NCBI RefSeq assembly: GCF_016654115.1
Contig: NZ_JAEQAZ010000051.1
Span: 1-59,545 of the forward strand
Direction: 5' to 3'
DNA: 59,545 bases
Source of the DNA: Streptomyces sp. MBT53
GTDB lineage: Bacteria > Actinomycetota > Actinomycetes > Streptomycetales > Streptomycetaceae
Made by a program: the position numbers and the translations under genes. How positions within the stretch are numbered: position 1 is the first letter of the stretch; each line of letters starts with the position of its first letter. The notes under the pieces are model-generated. The model was given only the letters and a program-made list of their open reading frames with translations. It searched no databases and was not told the origin of the DNA. Below, one piece after another: positions 33,448 to 42,452 of the stretch.

Positions 33448-34586
33448 CCACCTCCACCGCCTCCGTCACAGGTGCCGGCGCCAACGCGCGCCCTTACCTG
33501 TTCGGGACCGAGGACTACTCGCTCCTCACCGCTCTGCACAGCGGCCACTACAACCACTCCGACGCCTGCGACCAGTTCGAGACACAGGTCGCCGATGTCC
33601 TGGGCGTCACGGACGCCGTCGCCGTCTCCTCGGGGACCGCGGCCCTGCACGTCGCACTGCTGGCCGCCGGGATCGGCCCCGGTGACGAGGTCGTCGTGCC
33701 GAGCTTCACCTTCTGCGCCACCGTCCAGGCCGTCCTCGCCACTGGGGCCACCCCCCGCTTCGCCGACGTCGATCCCATTACCCTGTGCACCCAGGGCGCC
33801 GAAATCGCCGAAGCTCTCACCCCGGCGACCCGGGCTGTGCTCCCCGTCCTGTACGCGGGCCGGGCCGTCAACCTGTCGGCGATACGCCCCGAACTCGACC
33901 GGCGGGGCATCACCGTGATCGAGGACGCCGCGCATGCCTTCGGCTCCGCCCACGACGCCGCCCATCCCGTGGGAGCCACCGGCGACCTGACCTGCTTCTC
34001 CTTCGGGCCGGTCAAGAACCTGACCTGCGGACAGGGCGGCATGGTCATTCCCCGCAGCGCCGAGGAGGCGGCCGTCTGCCGGGCGCTGCGCAGCCTCGGC
34101 ATCACCGACACCGTCACCAGCCGCGCCGACATGACCAGTTACCCCGTCAGCGGCTTCGGGCTGCGCGTGCAGATGCCATCCCTCAACGCCGCGATCGGCC
34201 TCGCGCAACTCCCCCACCTTCCCGAGATCCAGCAGCGGCGCCGACAGCTGTGGCAGGACTACGCCGCAGCCCTGGAAGGGATCGAGGGCATCGACCTCGT
34301 CAACCTCGACATCGAGCGCACCGTGCCCCATCTGTGCGCAGTCCGCGTCCCCCACCACCGGGAGCACGTCTTCCGCACCCTGCGCGCGCACGGCATCGGC
34401 GTCGGCACCCACTACCCGCCCAATCACCTCCAGCCCGCGTTCGCCTCCTGGCACCGGCCCCTGCCGGTGACCGAGCAGGTCGGCCGCGAAATCCTCACCC
34501 TCCCCTTCCACCTCCACCTCCACCCAAATGGCATCGCCCAGGTCGCGGACGCGCTGCGCACCACGCTCTCCCGGGCACGGCCGTGA
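33444..34586 (+). CDS. DegT/DnrJ/EryC1/StrS-family aminotransferase
   Basis: A 380-residue PLP-dependent sugar aminotransferase. Characteristic stretches are VSSGTAALHVALLAAGIGPGD, VVVPSFTFCATVQAVL, IEDAAHAFGS and the PLP lysine K191 in FSFGPVKNLTCGQGG. The C-terminal part (VGTHYPPNHLQPAF, LPVTEQVGREILTLPFH) is standard for the family. It would aminate a keto sugar, most simply the 4-keto intermediate from the upstream dehydratase, using glutamate as donor. The ATG overlaps the ATP-grasp stop (ATGA). Confidence 0.92.
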   Translation: MTTSTASVTGAGANARPYLFGTEDYSLLTALHSGHYNHSDACDQFETQVADVLGVTDAVAVSSGTAALHVALLAAGIGPGDEVVVPSFTFCATVQAVLATGATPRFADVDPITLCTQGAEIAEALTPATRAVLPVLYAGRAVNLSAIRPELDRRGITVIEDAAHAFGSAHDAAHPVGATGDLTCFSFGPVKNLTCGQGGMVIPRSAEEAAVCRALRSLGITDTVTSRADMTSYPVSGFGLRVQMPSLNAAIGLAQLPHLPEIQQRRRQLWQDYAAALEGIEGIDLVNLDIERTVPHLCAVRVPHHREHVFRTLRAHGIGVGTHYPPNHLQPAFASWHRPLPVTEQVGREILTLPFHLHLHPNGIAQVADALRTTLSRARP

Positions 34587-35017
34587 CCGCGGCGTCCCGG
34601 CCCCGGCGCGTGCTGGTCGTGTGCCTGGGCAACATCTGCCGCTCCCCGCTCGGCGCCGCCGTCCTCGCCCACCGGGGCGGAAGCGCCGTCGAGGTGCGCT
34701 CGGCCGGCCTGCGGGACAAGCACGCCGGCCGCCCCGCCCATCCGCTGATGATCGACGCGGCAGCCGCCCTCGGCTACGACCTCACCGGGCACCGCGGCCG
34801 CCGGGTCGACCGGGATCTCATCGGATGGGCCGACACCGTCCTCGCCATGGACCACGCCGTCCTCTCCGCGCTCCATGCCCTGGCCGTCCCGCCCGACCTG
34901 CCCAAACTGCGCCTCTACCTGGACGGGCAGGACGTCCCCGACCCCTACGGCGGCGACACCACCGCCTTCGCCGAGGTCGCCGCGGTCATCGACGCGGGTG
35001 CCGACCGCCACCTGTAG
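34583..35017 (+). CDS. Low-molecular-weight protein tyrosine phosphatase
   Basis: A 144-residue protein with the catalytic loop CLGNICRS (Cys14 to Ser21) at the N-terminus and the DPYGG motif near residue 116 carrying the general acid aspartate. These two motifs define the family. Start GTG 34583 overlaps the aminotransferase stop. In polysaccharide clusters such phosphatases (Wzb-like) act on tyrosine kinases that control export; in actinomycetes they can also act on metabolites. No partner kinase is present here. Confidence 0.88.
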   Translation: MTAASRPRRVLVVCLGNICRSPLGAAVLAHRGGSAVEVRSAGLRDKHAGRPAHPLMIDAAAALGYDLTGHRGRRVDRDLIGWADTVLAMDHAVLSALHALAVPPDLPKLRLYLDGQDVPDPYGGDTTAFAEVAAVIDAGADRHL

Positions 35018-35042
35018 CCGCTCCCTGGGCCGGGCGCAGAAG

Positions 35043-35073
35043 ACCCCCGGGAGGGTAATCGCCTTCCGGGGGT
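35043..35073 (+). terminator. Strong hairpin terminator between convergent genes
   Basis: ACCCCCGGGAGG (35043-35054) and CCTTCCGGGGGT (35062-35073) form a 12-bp stem with one mismatch and a 7-base loop. It lies 25 bases after the phosphatase stop, and as a symmetric stem it could also serve the convergent glycosyltransferase gene. The rest of the 323-base gap 35018-35340 shows no convincing gene. Confidence 0.65.
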
Positions 35074-35340
35074 TCCGCATGCGTAGCGCGCAGCGGTCGG
35101 GATCCCAGCCGAATCCACCAGCTTCGCCACGGCGTCGGCAGGCTCGGTCGCGTGGTACCGATCGGGCCTGCCCGCCAGTCCCTGCCCCGGTCCCCCGCTG
35201 CCGCCCGAAAGGCAGGCGCGAGGCCTCAGATCCTGTGACCAGACGGAGCGGCGTGACGCCGCTCCTCTCAGACACCAACGCACGTTCCGGCCTGCGGTAA
35301 CGGGCGTCCAGGGCCTTCCGATGCTCTCCTGCGGTTGGGG

Positions 35341-36522
35341 TCAGCCGGCCGCGGCGGACAGGATCACGTCCACCAGCCTCTCGGCCGCGTCCGGCCTTCC
35401 GTGTGCGCGGGCCCGCTCCGCCATCGCCGCCCGCAGGCCCGGATCGGCCAGCAGCGGCTCCAGTGCACTGGCGAGAGCCTGCCCGGTAACACCGTCGGTC
35501 AGCGCCACGGCGGCGCCCGCCTCCTGGAGGTAACGGGCGTTGTGGTATTGCTCGTTGCCCGCCGAGGACGCCAGCGGGATGAACAAGGCCGCCTTGCCGA
35601 GCGCGGTCAGCTCGGCGAGTGTGCCCGCTCCGCTGCGCGAGATCACCACGTCGGCGAGCGCGAGCACGTCGGGCAGTTCCGCCCCCACGAACCCGCTCAC
35701 GTAGTAGCGGCCGACGGACTCCGGCGGGAGTGACGCCGCGCGGCGGCGCAGGCTCTCGACGTGGTCGGGCCCGCACTGGTGGACGACGTTCGCGTGCGTG
35801 AGCAACCAGGGCAGCACTTCCGCCACGACCTCGTTGATCTGCTGGGAGCCCTGGGCGCCGCCGGTCACGTACACCGTGGGCCGTCGGCTGTCGAAGCCTC
35901 GCAGGCCGAGCGCCTCGATCGCCTTCGCGCCGTGCCCCGACAGCACCTGAGGCCGTACCGGATTCCCGGTGACGACGGCGATCGCCCGGGAGGCTGCGGG
36001 AAGCAGCTCCAGCGTCGACTCCGAGGAGACCGCGATCGCGGTCGCCGACCCGGCGAGTTTGCGGTTGGCCAGGCCCAGACGCACCGTCTGTTCGTGCAGC
36101 ACCAGCGGCCGTCGGCAGATCCGGGCCGCGAGCCCGGCCGGCACGGCCACGTAGCCGCCCGTCGCCAGGACGGCGTCCGGCCGGAAATCCGCAATGATCT
36201 TGCGGGCCTGTGCTACCCCGAGCGGTACCCGCGCCATGTCCGTCATGTTGGCCCCCGACAGCATCTTCAGCGGATTCGCCGACCGCCGGATCTTGCCCGT
36301 GGCGACCGTCGTGAACGCGATCCCCTCAGCGGGTGCGACCCTGGCCTCCAGACCACCCTCCGTGCCGATCCACAGCGCCTCCAACGCCCGGCCGGACACC
36401 GCCAGACGTTGCTGAAGCGTCCGCACCGCCGTCAGCGCAGGATAGGTGTGCCCACCGGTCCCGCCACCCGTCACAACCAACCGGAAAACGCCAGCTGACA
36501 CGGCGTCATGAGCACTGTTCAC
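35341..36522 (-). CDS. MurG-like glycosyltransferase (GT28)
   Basis: A 393-residue protein. GTG at 36522 is preferred since it places the VVTGGGTGGHTYPAL motif about 15 residues from the N-terminus, as in MurG. Further motifs are the acceptor loop ATGGYVAVPAGLAA, LHEQTVRLGLANRKLA and the UDP-sugar-binding region ISRSGAGTLAELTALGKAALFIPL. Chromosomal MurG transfers GlcNAc to lipid I; this copy sits outside any division cluster, convergent with the sugar-nucleotide genes, so it is more likely an accessory paralogue for a modified wall glycan or a secondary metabolite. The upstream nucleoside-diphosphate-kinase remnant overlaps its 5' end. Confidence 0.82.
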   Translation of the reverse strand: MNSAHDAVSAGVFRLVVTGGGTGGHTYPALTAVRTLQQRLAVSGRALEALWIGTEGGLEARVAPAEGIAFTTVATGKIRRSANPLKMLSGANMTDMARVPLGVAQARKIIADFRPDAVLATGGYVAVPAGLAARICRRPLVLHEQTVRLGLANRKLAGSATAIAVSSESTLELLPAASRAIAVVTGNPVRPQVLSGHGAKAIEALGLRGFDSRRPTVYVTGGAQGSQQINEVVAEVLPWLLTHANVVHQCGPDHVESLRRRAASLPPESVGRYYVSGFVGAELPDVLALADVVISRSGAGTLAELTALGKAALFIPLASSAGNEQYHNARYLQEAGAAVALTDGVTGQALASALEPLLADPGLRAAMAERARAHGRPDAAERLVDVILSAAAG

Positions 36523-36992
36523 CAAGGAAATCCCATCGGGCTGTACGGAGGACGCTCGTACCGTAGCGGACCCGATGGGCCCCGACCCCGTCACGTGCAA
36601 CGGGAGCCAGCTCCAGACTGTCGTGACCGAGATCCCCGTGGATCGTGCCCGGCACGGCCCGCAATGGATCGAAGTGACTGATCAGCTGGCACAGGTGGCT
36701 GTGGATGCCGGGCTCGCCGTAGGCGAGGGCGACGGTCACGGGCTTGCCCGCGTAGGTGTCGTCCAGGCAGGCGGGGATGTCCGGGTCGGGGAAACGGTCC
36801 GCGCCGACGATGAGATCCCATCCCTGTAGTGCACATGGACCTGCCACGGCTGTACGGTCCGGTGCGGCGGCTCATCATCGTGCAGCCGGAAGCCTCGATC
36901 GGCGTCAGGACGGCGCCGGTGAGACCGCGCTCGACGGCATCCGGCTTGCGCAGGATGACCGCCCAGCGGTCGAAGTCGATGTCCTGGGCCAC
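36506..36992 (-). pseudogene. Decayed nucleoside-diphosphate-kinase-like gene
   Basis: From a GTG at 36992 the frame reads DRWAVILRKPDAVERGLTG, the conserved start of NDK domains. The match then moves to a second frame (TVQPWQVHVHYRDG) and a third (GADRFPDPDIPACLDDTYAG, PVTVALAYGEP, VPGTIHGDLGHDSLELA). At least two frameshifts therefore split it, so it cannot make a full enzyme. NDK interconverts nucleoside di- and triphosphates. It follows the thymidylate-synthase remnant on the same strand. Confidence 0.65.
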
Positions 36993-37486
36993 CGCGCCGC
37001 GGCGCCGGTTCGTACGGAGTACGTGTTCGTGGCGCGGGACGTCCGCGATGGCGGAGCCTGTGGTGTTGCGGGGCATCGCCGCGAACGGGAAAGACAGCGC
37101 CGCCGGCCCGAAGTCCGCCTCCTCAAGGACGCGCTTGACGCGCTCGGCGTCGGTGTCGTTGACGTGGGCGGACCGGACAACGTGTGTCAGTAGGCGGACC
37201 CACCCAGACGGATACCGCCGGCGCTGCAGTCGCGTACGGACGCCGAGTAGCGGCCGATCATCCCCAGGTCCCGGCGGCCGGCGAGGTGCCAGAGGGCCTC
37301 GGCGGACTGGAACACCCGATTTCGCCCGCGCTTGGCCAGATACGGCAGACGCTGACGGGGATCCGCGAGTCGGAAGCTGACCCCGATCACTTCACGGGCG
37401 GCATTACCGCACGCGTCAATCCCGTACTCCGCCTGCTCCCCTGCCAGACGCAGCAGAGCGAGGTAGGCGCCCCCGACACTGCCCAA
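36993..37486 (-). pseudogene. Thymidylate-synthase-like gene with internal deletion
   Basis: On the minus strand, 37486 down to 37187 reads AYLALLRLAGEQAEYGI, NAAREVIGVSFRLADPRQRL and FQSAEALWHLAGRRDLGMIG, matching the N-terminal third of thymidylate synthase family proteins. It stops at 37187. Immediately after, in another frame, SAHVNDTDAERVKRVLEE, SFPFAAMPRNTT and HEHVLRTN resemble the C-terminal part. The middle, with the catalytic cysteine region, is missing, so the gene is dead. The upstream flank (37487-37733) shows nothing else recognisable. Confidence 0.6.
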
Positions 37487-37684
37487 TAACAGCGCCGCGA
37501 GCAAGACACTCTCCAAAATGAGGGAACGGACAGCCCTGCCGAGAAGTGGTCTGTCTGATGGGATCCGGGGCCCTTCGCCCCCGGGCCACCGTCTGGTCCC
37601 GGGGAACGAAGGGTGTCCCGCTCCCCGGCGCCAAGCACAGAGCCGGAGCTCCGTGTCCAATACCGGCGAGGTGAGGGCCCGTAC

Positions 37685-37713
37685 GCGGCGGCGAGCCCCA
37701 ACCCGGCCGCCGC
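37685..37713 (-). terminator. Hairpin downstream of the glutamine-synthetase-like gene
   Basis: GCGGCGGC (37685-37692) and GCCGCCGC (37706-37713) form a perfect 8-bp GC stem with a 13-base loop, 21 bases after the stop of the leftward gene. No T tract follows; placement is the main support. Confidence 0.4.
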
Positions 37714-37733
37714 GCACGGGAGTTGGATGCCGA

Positions 37734-39101
37734 TCAGGCCGGAGTGAGTCCCCTGTGCAGATCGAGGTCAGTCACGGTGGTGCGGTGAACGGCGAGTTCG
37801 TGGCGGGCCGCGTTCCTGTAGTGCGCGGCCACCTCCGGGGTGAGCAAGTCCTGCGCCGGGAGGGGGCAGCCCTGGAGGGCGTCGAGTGCCTCCTGCAGTG
37901 AGCCCGGTACCGGTGGTGCCTGGGGGTCGTCGAAGGCGCTGCCGATGTAGGGCTGGGTTGGTTCAGGCTTGTGGTCGAGGCCGGCCAGGACGGCGGCGAG
38001 GGTCGCGGCGAGTGCGAGGTAAGGGTTGGTGTCGGCGCCGGGCAGACGGTTCTCCAGGTGGAGGTTCTCGCCCCGGCCGACGACCCGGATGGCGCAGGTG
38101 CGGTTGTCGCGGCCCCAGGTGAAGGTCGTTGGGGCGAAGGTTCCCGGGACGTAGCGTTTGTAGGAGTTGGCCGTCGGCGCATACAGGAGCCCCAGGTGCG
38201 GCAGGACGTCCAGGAGGCCGCCGACGGCGTAGCGGGCGGCATCGGGCATCCGCCCCTCGGTCTCGGCGAACAGCGGCACCTTGTCGCGGCCTTGGAGAGA
38301 GAGGTGGATGTGGCAGCTGCTGCCGATGCCGGTCGCGGGTGCGGCCATGAAGTTCGCCACCAGTCCGGCCTGCTCGGCGAGGGTCCGCGCGGCATGCTGG
38401 AACAGCAGGTGGATGTCGGCCGCCCGCAGCGGATCGCCGTAGGGGAACGTCACTTCCACCTGCCCCGGGGCGCCCTCGGTCTTGACCGCCTCGACCGGCC
38501 ACCCCATGGCACCGAGGCACTCCTGCAGCTCCTCGAAGAAGCGGGTCAGCAGGCGCGGGTGGTCGAGGGCGTAGTCGAGGTTGCGGTCGAACACCGGCCG
38601 CAGGGGGCGGCGGTGGGAGTCCGTGGCGTCGGCGTAACTGAGCACGAACTCGGTCTCCAGGCCGACCCGGGCGGTGATGCCGCGGGACGCGAGCCGGGCG
38701 AGCTGGCGTTGCAGGATCTGCCGCGGGGCCACGCTGACGGGCCCTCCGTCGCGGCCGATCGCGTCGGCGAAGACCAGGGCGGTGCGCTTCATCCAGCCCA
38801 GCTGGTAGACGGCGCCCGGGTCGGGAAGCAGGCTCACGTCGCCGTAGCCGGTCTCGGCGGAGGCCAGGGCGAAGCCGTCGAGCGCCCGGTTGTCGACATC
38901 GGTGGCCAGGACGTAGGCGCACACGTCGCTGCCGCCGAACGCGACGCGGTCAACGAAATGGTGCGCGTCGATCCGTTTGCCCTTCAGCCGGCCCAGCATG
39001 TCGGGCACAGCCAGCAGCACGGTGTCCGCGGCTCCGCGCTCCACCAGTTCGCACAGGGCCGCAAAGTAGGGGGCCTCCGGCCGGCGAGAGGTCTCACTCA
39101 T
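37734..39101 (-). CDS. Glutamine-synthetase-family ligase (GlnA3/PuuA-like)
   Basis: A 455-residue protein with the GS catalytic barrel: GLETEFVLSY and EGAPGQVEVTFPYGDPLRAAD (metal and glutamate site), GSSCHIHLSLQ (ATP-site histidine), NSYKRYVPGTFAPTTFTWG and NRTCAIRV, and ENRLPGADTNPYLALAATLA. It is close to the gamma-glutamyl polyamine or ethanolamine synthetases of actinomycetes rather than assimilatory GlnA, because it lacks the adenylylation tyrosine region and sits with a permease. The ATG overlaps the permease stop, so it is co-translated with it. The amine substrate is inferred. Confidence 0.85.
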   Translation of the reverse strand: MSETSRRPEAPYFAALCELVERGAADTVLLAVPDMLGRLKGKRIDAHHFVDRVAFGGSDVCAYVLATDVDNRALDGFALASAETGYGDVSLLPDPGAVYQLGWMKRTALVFADAIGRDGGPVSVAPRQILQRQLARLASRGITARVGLETEFVLSYADATDSHRRPLRPVFDRNLDYALDHPRLLTRFFEELQECLGAMGWPVEAVKTEGAPGQVEVTFPYGDPLRAADIHLLFQHAARTLAEQAGLVANFMAAPATGIGSSCHIHLSLQGRDKVPLFAETEGRMPDAARYAVGGLLDVLPHLGLLYAPTANSYKRYVPGTFAPTTFTWGRDNRTCAIRVVGRGENLHLENRLPGADTNPYLALAATLAAVLAGLDHKPEPTQPYIGSAFDDPQAPPVPGSLQEALDALQGCPLPAQDLLTPEVAAHYRNAARHELAVHRTTVTDLDLHRGLTPA

Positions 39102-40612
39102 ACGAGGTCCTCCCCCAACAGGGCGCGCTCCTTGGCGGTCCCGTACTCAGGGATCCCGTAACTGCGTCGGCCGCGGGTCGCCCATCCGACGGTGGCCAGG
39201 AGCAGGACGGCCGCGAGCGCGACAGGGGCGTAGTTGAAGGAATCCGTGGTGACCGGGGAGACCTGCGGGAGACAGAACACGATGCTGATGAAGGCCACCC
39301 AGCCGACGGCGATCCAGCCGATGGGTTTGCTCCAGCGGCCCAGAGACCAGGGCCCCGGGACGAAGCGGTCCCCGGCGCGCAGGCGCAGGTAGACGGGGAT
39401 GGCGTAGGCGGGGGTGATCCCGATGACGTTGATCGCGGTGACCGCGGAGTACGCCGTCAGCGAGTACAGCGACGGCAGGGCCAGCACGAAGGGGACGGCC
39501 ACCGAGAGCCACACGGCCGGGACCGGGGTCTTGGTGCGGGGGCTCAGCCGCTGCCAGGTCTTGGAGAAGGGCAGGGCACCGTCGCGGGAGAACGCGAACA
39601 CCATCCGTGAGGCGGAGGCCAGTCCCGCGTTCGCGCAGAACAGCTGGGCGACGATCACGACCAGCAGGAGGATCTTCGCGCCGGTCAGGCCGAGGGCGTC
39701 CAGGAAGATCTGCGCGGGCGGCACCCCGGTCGCACTGCCGACGGTGCCGGCGTAGTCCTGGATCGCGAACAGCATCCCGGCGAGCAGGACGAAGCCCACG
39801 ATCCAGGAGTAGAAGATGGAGTTCACGATGCCCTTGGCGGCGGATATCTGGGCGTGGGCGGTCTCCTCGGAGAGGTGGGCGGAGGCGTCGTAGCCGCAGA
39901 AGGTGTACTGCGCGAGGAGCAGCCCGAGCGCGATCACGTAGAGCGGGTTGCCCCACCCGGTGGTGTTGGCGAAGTGGGTGAACACGAAGCTCGCCGACTG
40001 ATGCCGGGAGGGGACGAGGGCCAGGGCGCCGACGATCACCGCGACGCCACCGATGTGCCACCACACGCTGACCGAGTTCAGCACGGACACCAGCCGCACC
40101 CCGAACAGGTTCAGCACGGCCAGCAGTAACAGGATGGCGCCGCAGATGGCCAGCGTCTTTCCGGGGGTGGGCGTGAAGCCCCACTGGAGGTTCAACCACG
40201 CGCCGACGAACAGCGACATGCCGTAACTGCCCCCGGCCATGCCGCCGAGCAGACCCAACAGGTTCAAATACCCGGTATAGAAGCCCCACTTGGGGCCGCC
40301 GAGCCGGCCGGCCATGTAGAACAGGGCACCGGCGACGGGGTAGGCGGAGGTGACCTCGGCGAGCGCGGCACCCAGACACAGCACCGTCAGACCGACGAAG
40401 GCCCAGCCCCCCAGCATGACCGCCGGACCGCCGGTAATGAGCCCGAACCCGAACAGGGTCATGCACCCGGACAGCACCGAGATGATCGAGAAGCTCAGCG
40501 CGAAGTTCCCGAACGGGCCCATACGGCGGGCCAGTTGGGGCTTGTAGCCCATCTGCCGCAACACATCCTCATCGTTCGGGGCGCGGCGGTGGGTGGTTCT
40601 TGGGGAAGACAA
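39098..40612 (-). CDS. APC-family amino acid/amine permease
   Basis: A 504-residue, roughly 12-helix transporter. TTG at 40612 is chosen because GGAGG lies 8 bases upstream and the protein then begins MSSPRTTHRRAPNDEDVLRQMGYKPQLARRMG in two runs before the first helix. The segment NFALSFSIISVLSGCMTLFGFG and later CGYDASAHLSEET and AGLASASRMVFAFSRDGALP match the GABA/amino-acid permease branch of APC. It probably imports the amine used by the co-transcribed ligase. Confidence 0.88.
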   Translation of the reverse strand: MSSPRTTHRRAPNDEDVLRQMGYKPQLARRMGPFGNFALSFSIISVLSGCMTLFGFGLITGGPAVMLGGWAFVGLTVLCLGAALAEVTSAYPVAGALFYMAGRLGGPKWGFYTGYLNLLGLLGGMAGGSYGMSLFVGAWLNLQWGFTPTPGKTLAICGAILLLLAVLNLFGVRLVSVLNSVSVWWHIGGVAVIVGALALVPSRHQSASFVFTHFANTTGWGNPLYVIALGLLLAQYTFCGYDASAHLSEETAHAQISAAKGIVNSIFYSWIVGFVLLAGMLFAIQDYAGTVGSATGVPPAQIFLDALGLTGAKILLLVVIVAQLFCANAGLASASRMVFAFSRDGALPFSKTWQRLSPRTKTPVPAVWLSVAVPFVLALPSLYSLTAYSAVTAINVIGITPAYAIPVYLRLRAGDRFVPGPWSLGRWSKPIGWIAVGWVAFISIVFCLPQVSPVTTDSFNYAPVALAAVLLLATVGWATRGRRSYGIPEYGTAKERALLGEDLV

Positions 40613-40730
40613 CGGAAATACCTCCACAAACGGGGGCGGGGACGGTGAAACGACCAGGGGGGCCGAGCGGTGGCCTGCGGGGTGAGGGAGTGCCGAGACG
40701 GCGGGGCGCGGCAGGTGCTTCGGCGACCGG

Positions 40731-41735
40731 TCACCGGCGTCGCGCCGCGTACCGCGTGCCGCCCGCCGCAGCCGCAGCCGCAAGGCATTTGTCGCGGGCG
40801 CGTTCGAACTGCTCCAGCCACATGTCCGGCGCTTCGGCGACGTACTTCCACGGCTCCGGGGTGACGAACGGCCCGATCGCCTCGAAGACCGGGGCAGCCT
40901 CCCGGTACAGGCCTGTGGAGAACAGCGTCTGCGCAAGGTGGCCCAGGTCCTGGGGCAACCACTCGGTCCGGTCCGCGTGCCAGAACCACCCTTCCAACGC
41001 CCGCCACGCGGAGTGGGAGATCAGGTCGGTGGTCCAGTACAACGGGGTCAGCGCACCACGGGCCCGCTCCTTCGCATAGTGCTCGGCGTGCACATACAGC
41101 GGCAGCAACAACAGCGACGAACCCTCCGGCGCCCACGAACAGATCCACCGGACCACGTCGCGGACATTCGCCCCGTACGCCCGCAGCGCCTGGACCATGC
41201 GGTGCCACGCCTCACGACTGCCCGGATCACGCTTGTCGGCCTCGTGCAACAAAACCCACGGCCCGGACGGCAGCATGTACTCCGGGGGCTGGACCCGGTG
41301 CTCGGGGCGCCGCCGCCACTCCTCGGGCCAGTCCAGCTGCGCCAGCGCCACCAGACACACCCACGGCACCGGATCAGCAGGCCCGTAACGCGCCGCCTCA
41401 AAGCACGCCGCCCGGGCACGGCCCGCAAGCACCCCCACACCGCGCTCCCCCGCCCGGTACGCACCCAGCGCCTGCTGCACCCTCACCCGCGCCCTCATCA
41501 TCAACGCGTCGGCGCTCGGCTCCTCCTGCAACCACGCCTCGACCGCATCCCCCTGAGCCGCCACCACCGCCGCCGCCAGAACCTGACTGCGAGCGGTACG
41601 CACCCCCCAGGTGCGGCAGTTCCTCAGCAGTTCGCTCGTCGACCGCCACCGGCCGGCACGGATGTCGTCCAGCGCCGTCCGCAGCGCGCCGTCGAACCCC
41701 GCCGGGTGAAACTGGGGCTGAACAGCGCCGTTCAT
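40731..41735 (-). CDS. Conserved hypothetical, TPR-like protein
   Basis: A 334-residue protein with no signal peptide. It is rich in Trp, Ala and Arg and has helical-repeat-like stretches (FDGALRTALDDIRAGRWRSTSELL, ADALMMRARVRVQQALGAYRAG, GLYREAAPVFEAIGPF), as seen in Streptomyces cytoplasmic proteins of unknown function. It lies 118 bases upstream of the permease on the same strand but has its own spacing, so it need not be in that operon. No catalytic motif recognised. Confidence 0.6.
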   Translation of the reverse strand: MNGAVQPQFHPAGFDGALRTALDDIRAGRWRSTSELLRNCRTWGVRTARSQVLAAAVVAAQGDAVEAWLQEEPSADALMMRARVRVQQALGAYRAGERGVGVLAGRARAACFEAARYGPADPVPWVCLVALAQLDWPEEWRRRPEHRVQPPEYMLPSGPWVLLHEADKRDPGSREAWHRMVQALRAYGANVRDVVRWICSWAPEGSSLLLLPLYVHAEHYAKERARGALTPLYWTTDLISHSAWRALEGWFWHADRTEWLPQDLGHLAQTLFSTGLYREAAPVFEAIGPFVTPEPWKYVAEAPDMWLEQFERARDKCLAAAAAAGGTRYAARRR

Positions 41736-41970
41736 CGGCAGGTCCCGTTCCTGCGCGGGCGCTCCGGAGTCTCTCCCGTGGCGAGGGCGCGGGCAACGGG
41801 GAGTGTGGCTAACGGCCTGAGACAGAGCCGGAGCGCTGGTAAGGGGGTCATCGGAGCCTCAAGAAGGTTGAAAAGAAGGGGAGTTGGCCGCCGGGACGGG
41901 CGCCTCGACGGGGGAGGCAAGGCGCGCAGCACCCCGGCGGCCGGTCAAGGGGGACGATGCACGACGGGGG

Positions 41971-42438
41971 TTAATCGGCCAGCGCACGCGGCGTAATCAA
42001 GGCTTGGACGACTTTCCCGTCGTCCACGGGGGCGTAGGCGATCTCCGCTCCGCGCCGGCGGGCGATCCACAAACCGCGGGGACGGTCGCCCTCGGCCGGC
42101 TCCCACTTCATGACCTCGTCGAAGTCGGGGAAGTCACGACGGCGGTCACGCACCTGGATGACGACGTCACCGGAGGCCAGGAGCGCCCACTCCACGGTGA
42201 TCTGGGCGTACTCGGGCACACGCGCATGGCGTACGGCGTTGGCCATCAGCACACCCGCGACCGCGCTCGCATCCTCGATGTCCACGAAGACGTGCTCAAA
42301 GTCCGCATGCAGGTAGAGACGGGTGAAGCGGAGAGCATTCCCGGCCGCGAGACTATCGGCGGGGAACTTCTCCTTCCGAATCCACCAGGTGTCTTCGCCC
42401 GCGAGATCCAGGACCACGGTACTGGCGCGCTGTTCCAT
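41971..42438 (-). CDS. Degenerate RsbW-like ATP-binding regulator
   Basis: A 155-residue protein with ATG at 42438 (AAGGAA some 12 bases upstream). The segment AVAGVLMANAVRHARV corresponds to the N-box of GHKL ATPases, though the usual Glu-Leu-Val-x-Asn is changed, and GLWIARRRGAEIAYAP to the G-box region. It forms a pair with the intact ATPase just upstream on the same strand. Such proteins act as anti-sigma-like kinases; here binding without catalysis is possible. Confidence 0.6.
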   Translation of the reverse strand: MEQRASTVVLDLAGEDTWWIRKEKFPADSLAAGNALRFTRLYLHADFEHVFVDIEDASAVAGVLMANAVRHARVPEYAQITVEWALLASGDVVIQVRDRRRDFPDFDEVMKWEPAEGDRPRGLWIARRRGAEIAYAPVDDGKVVQALITPRALAD

Positions 42439-42452
42439 GCCGTCGTTCCTTC

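Noticed and set aside
34945..35283. Minus-strand open frame over the end of the phosphatase gene
   Set aside because: One stretch looks coding-like, but the frame crosses the terminator hairpin and overlaps the phosphatase gene; no family match or ribosome site.
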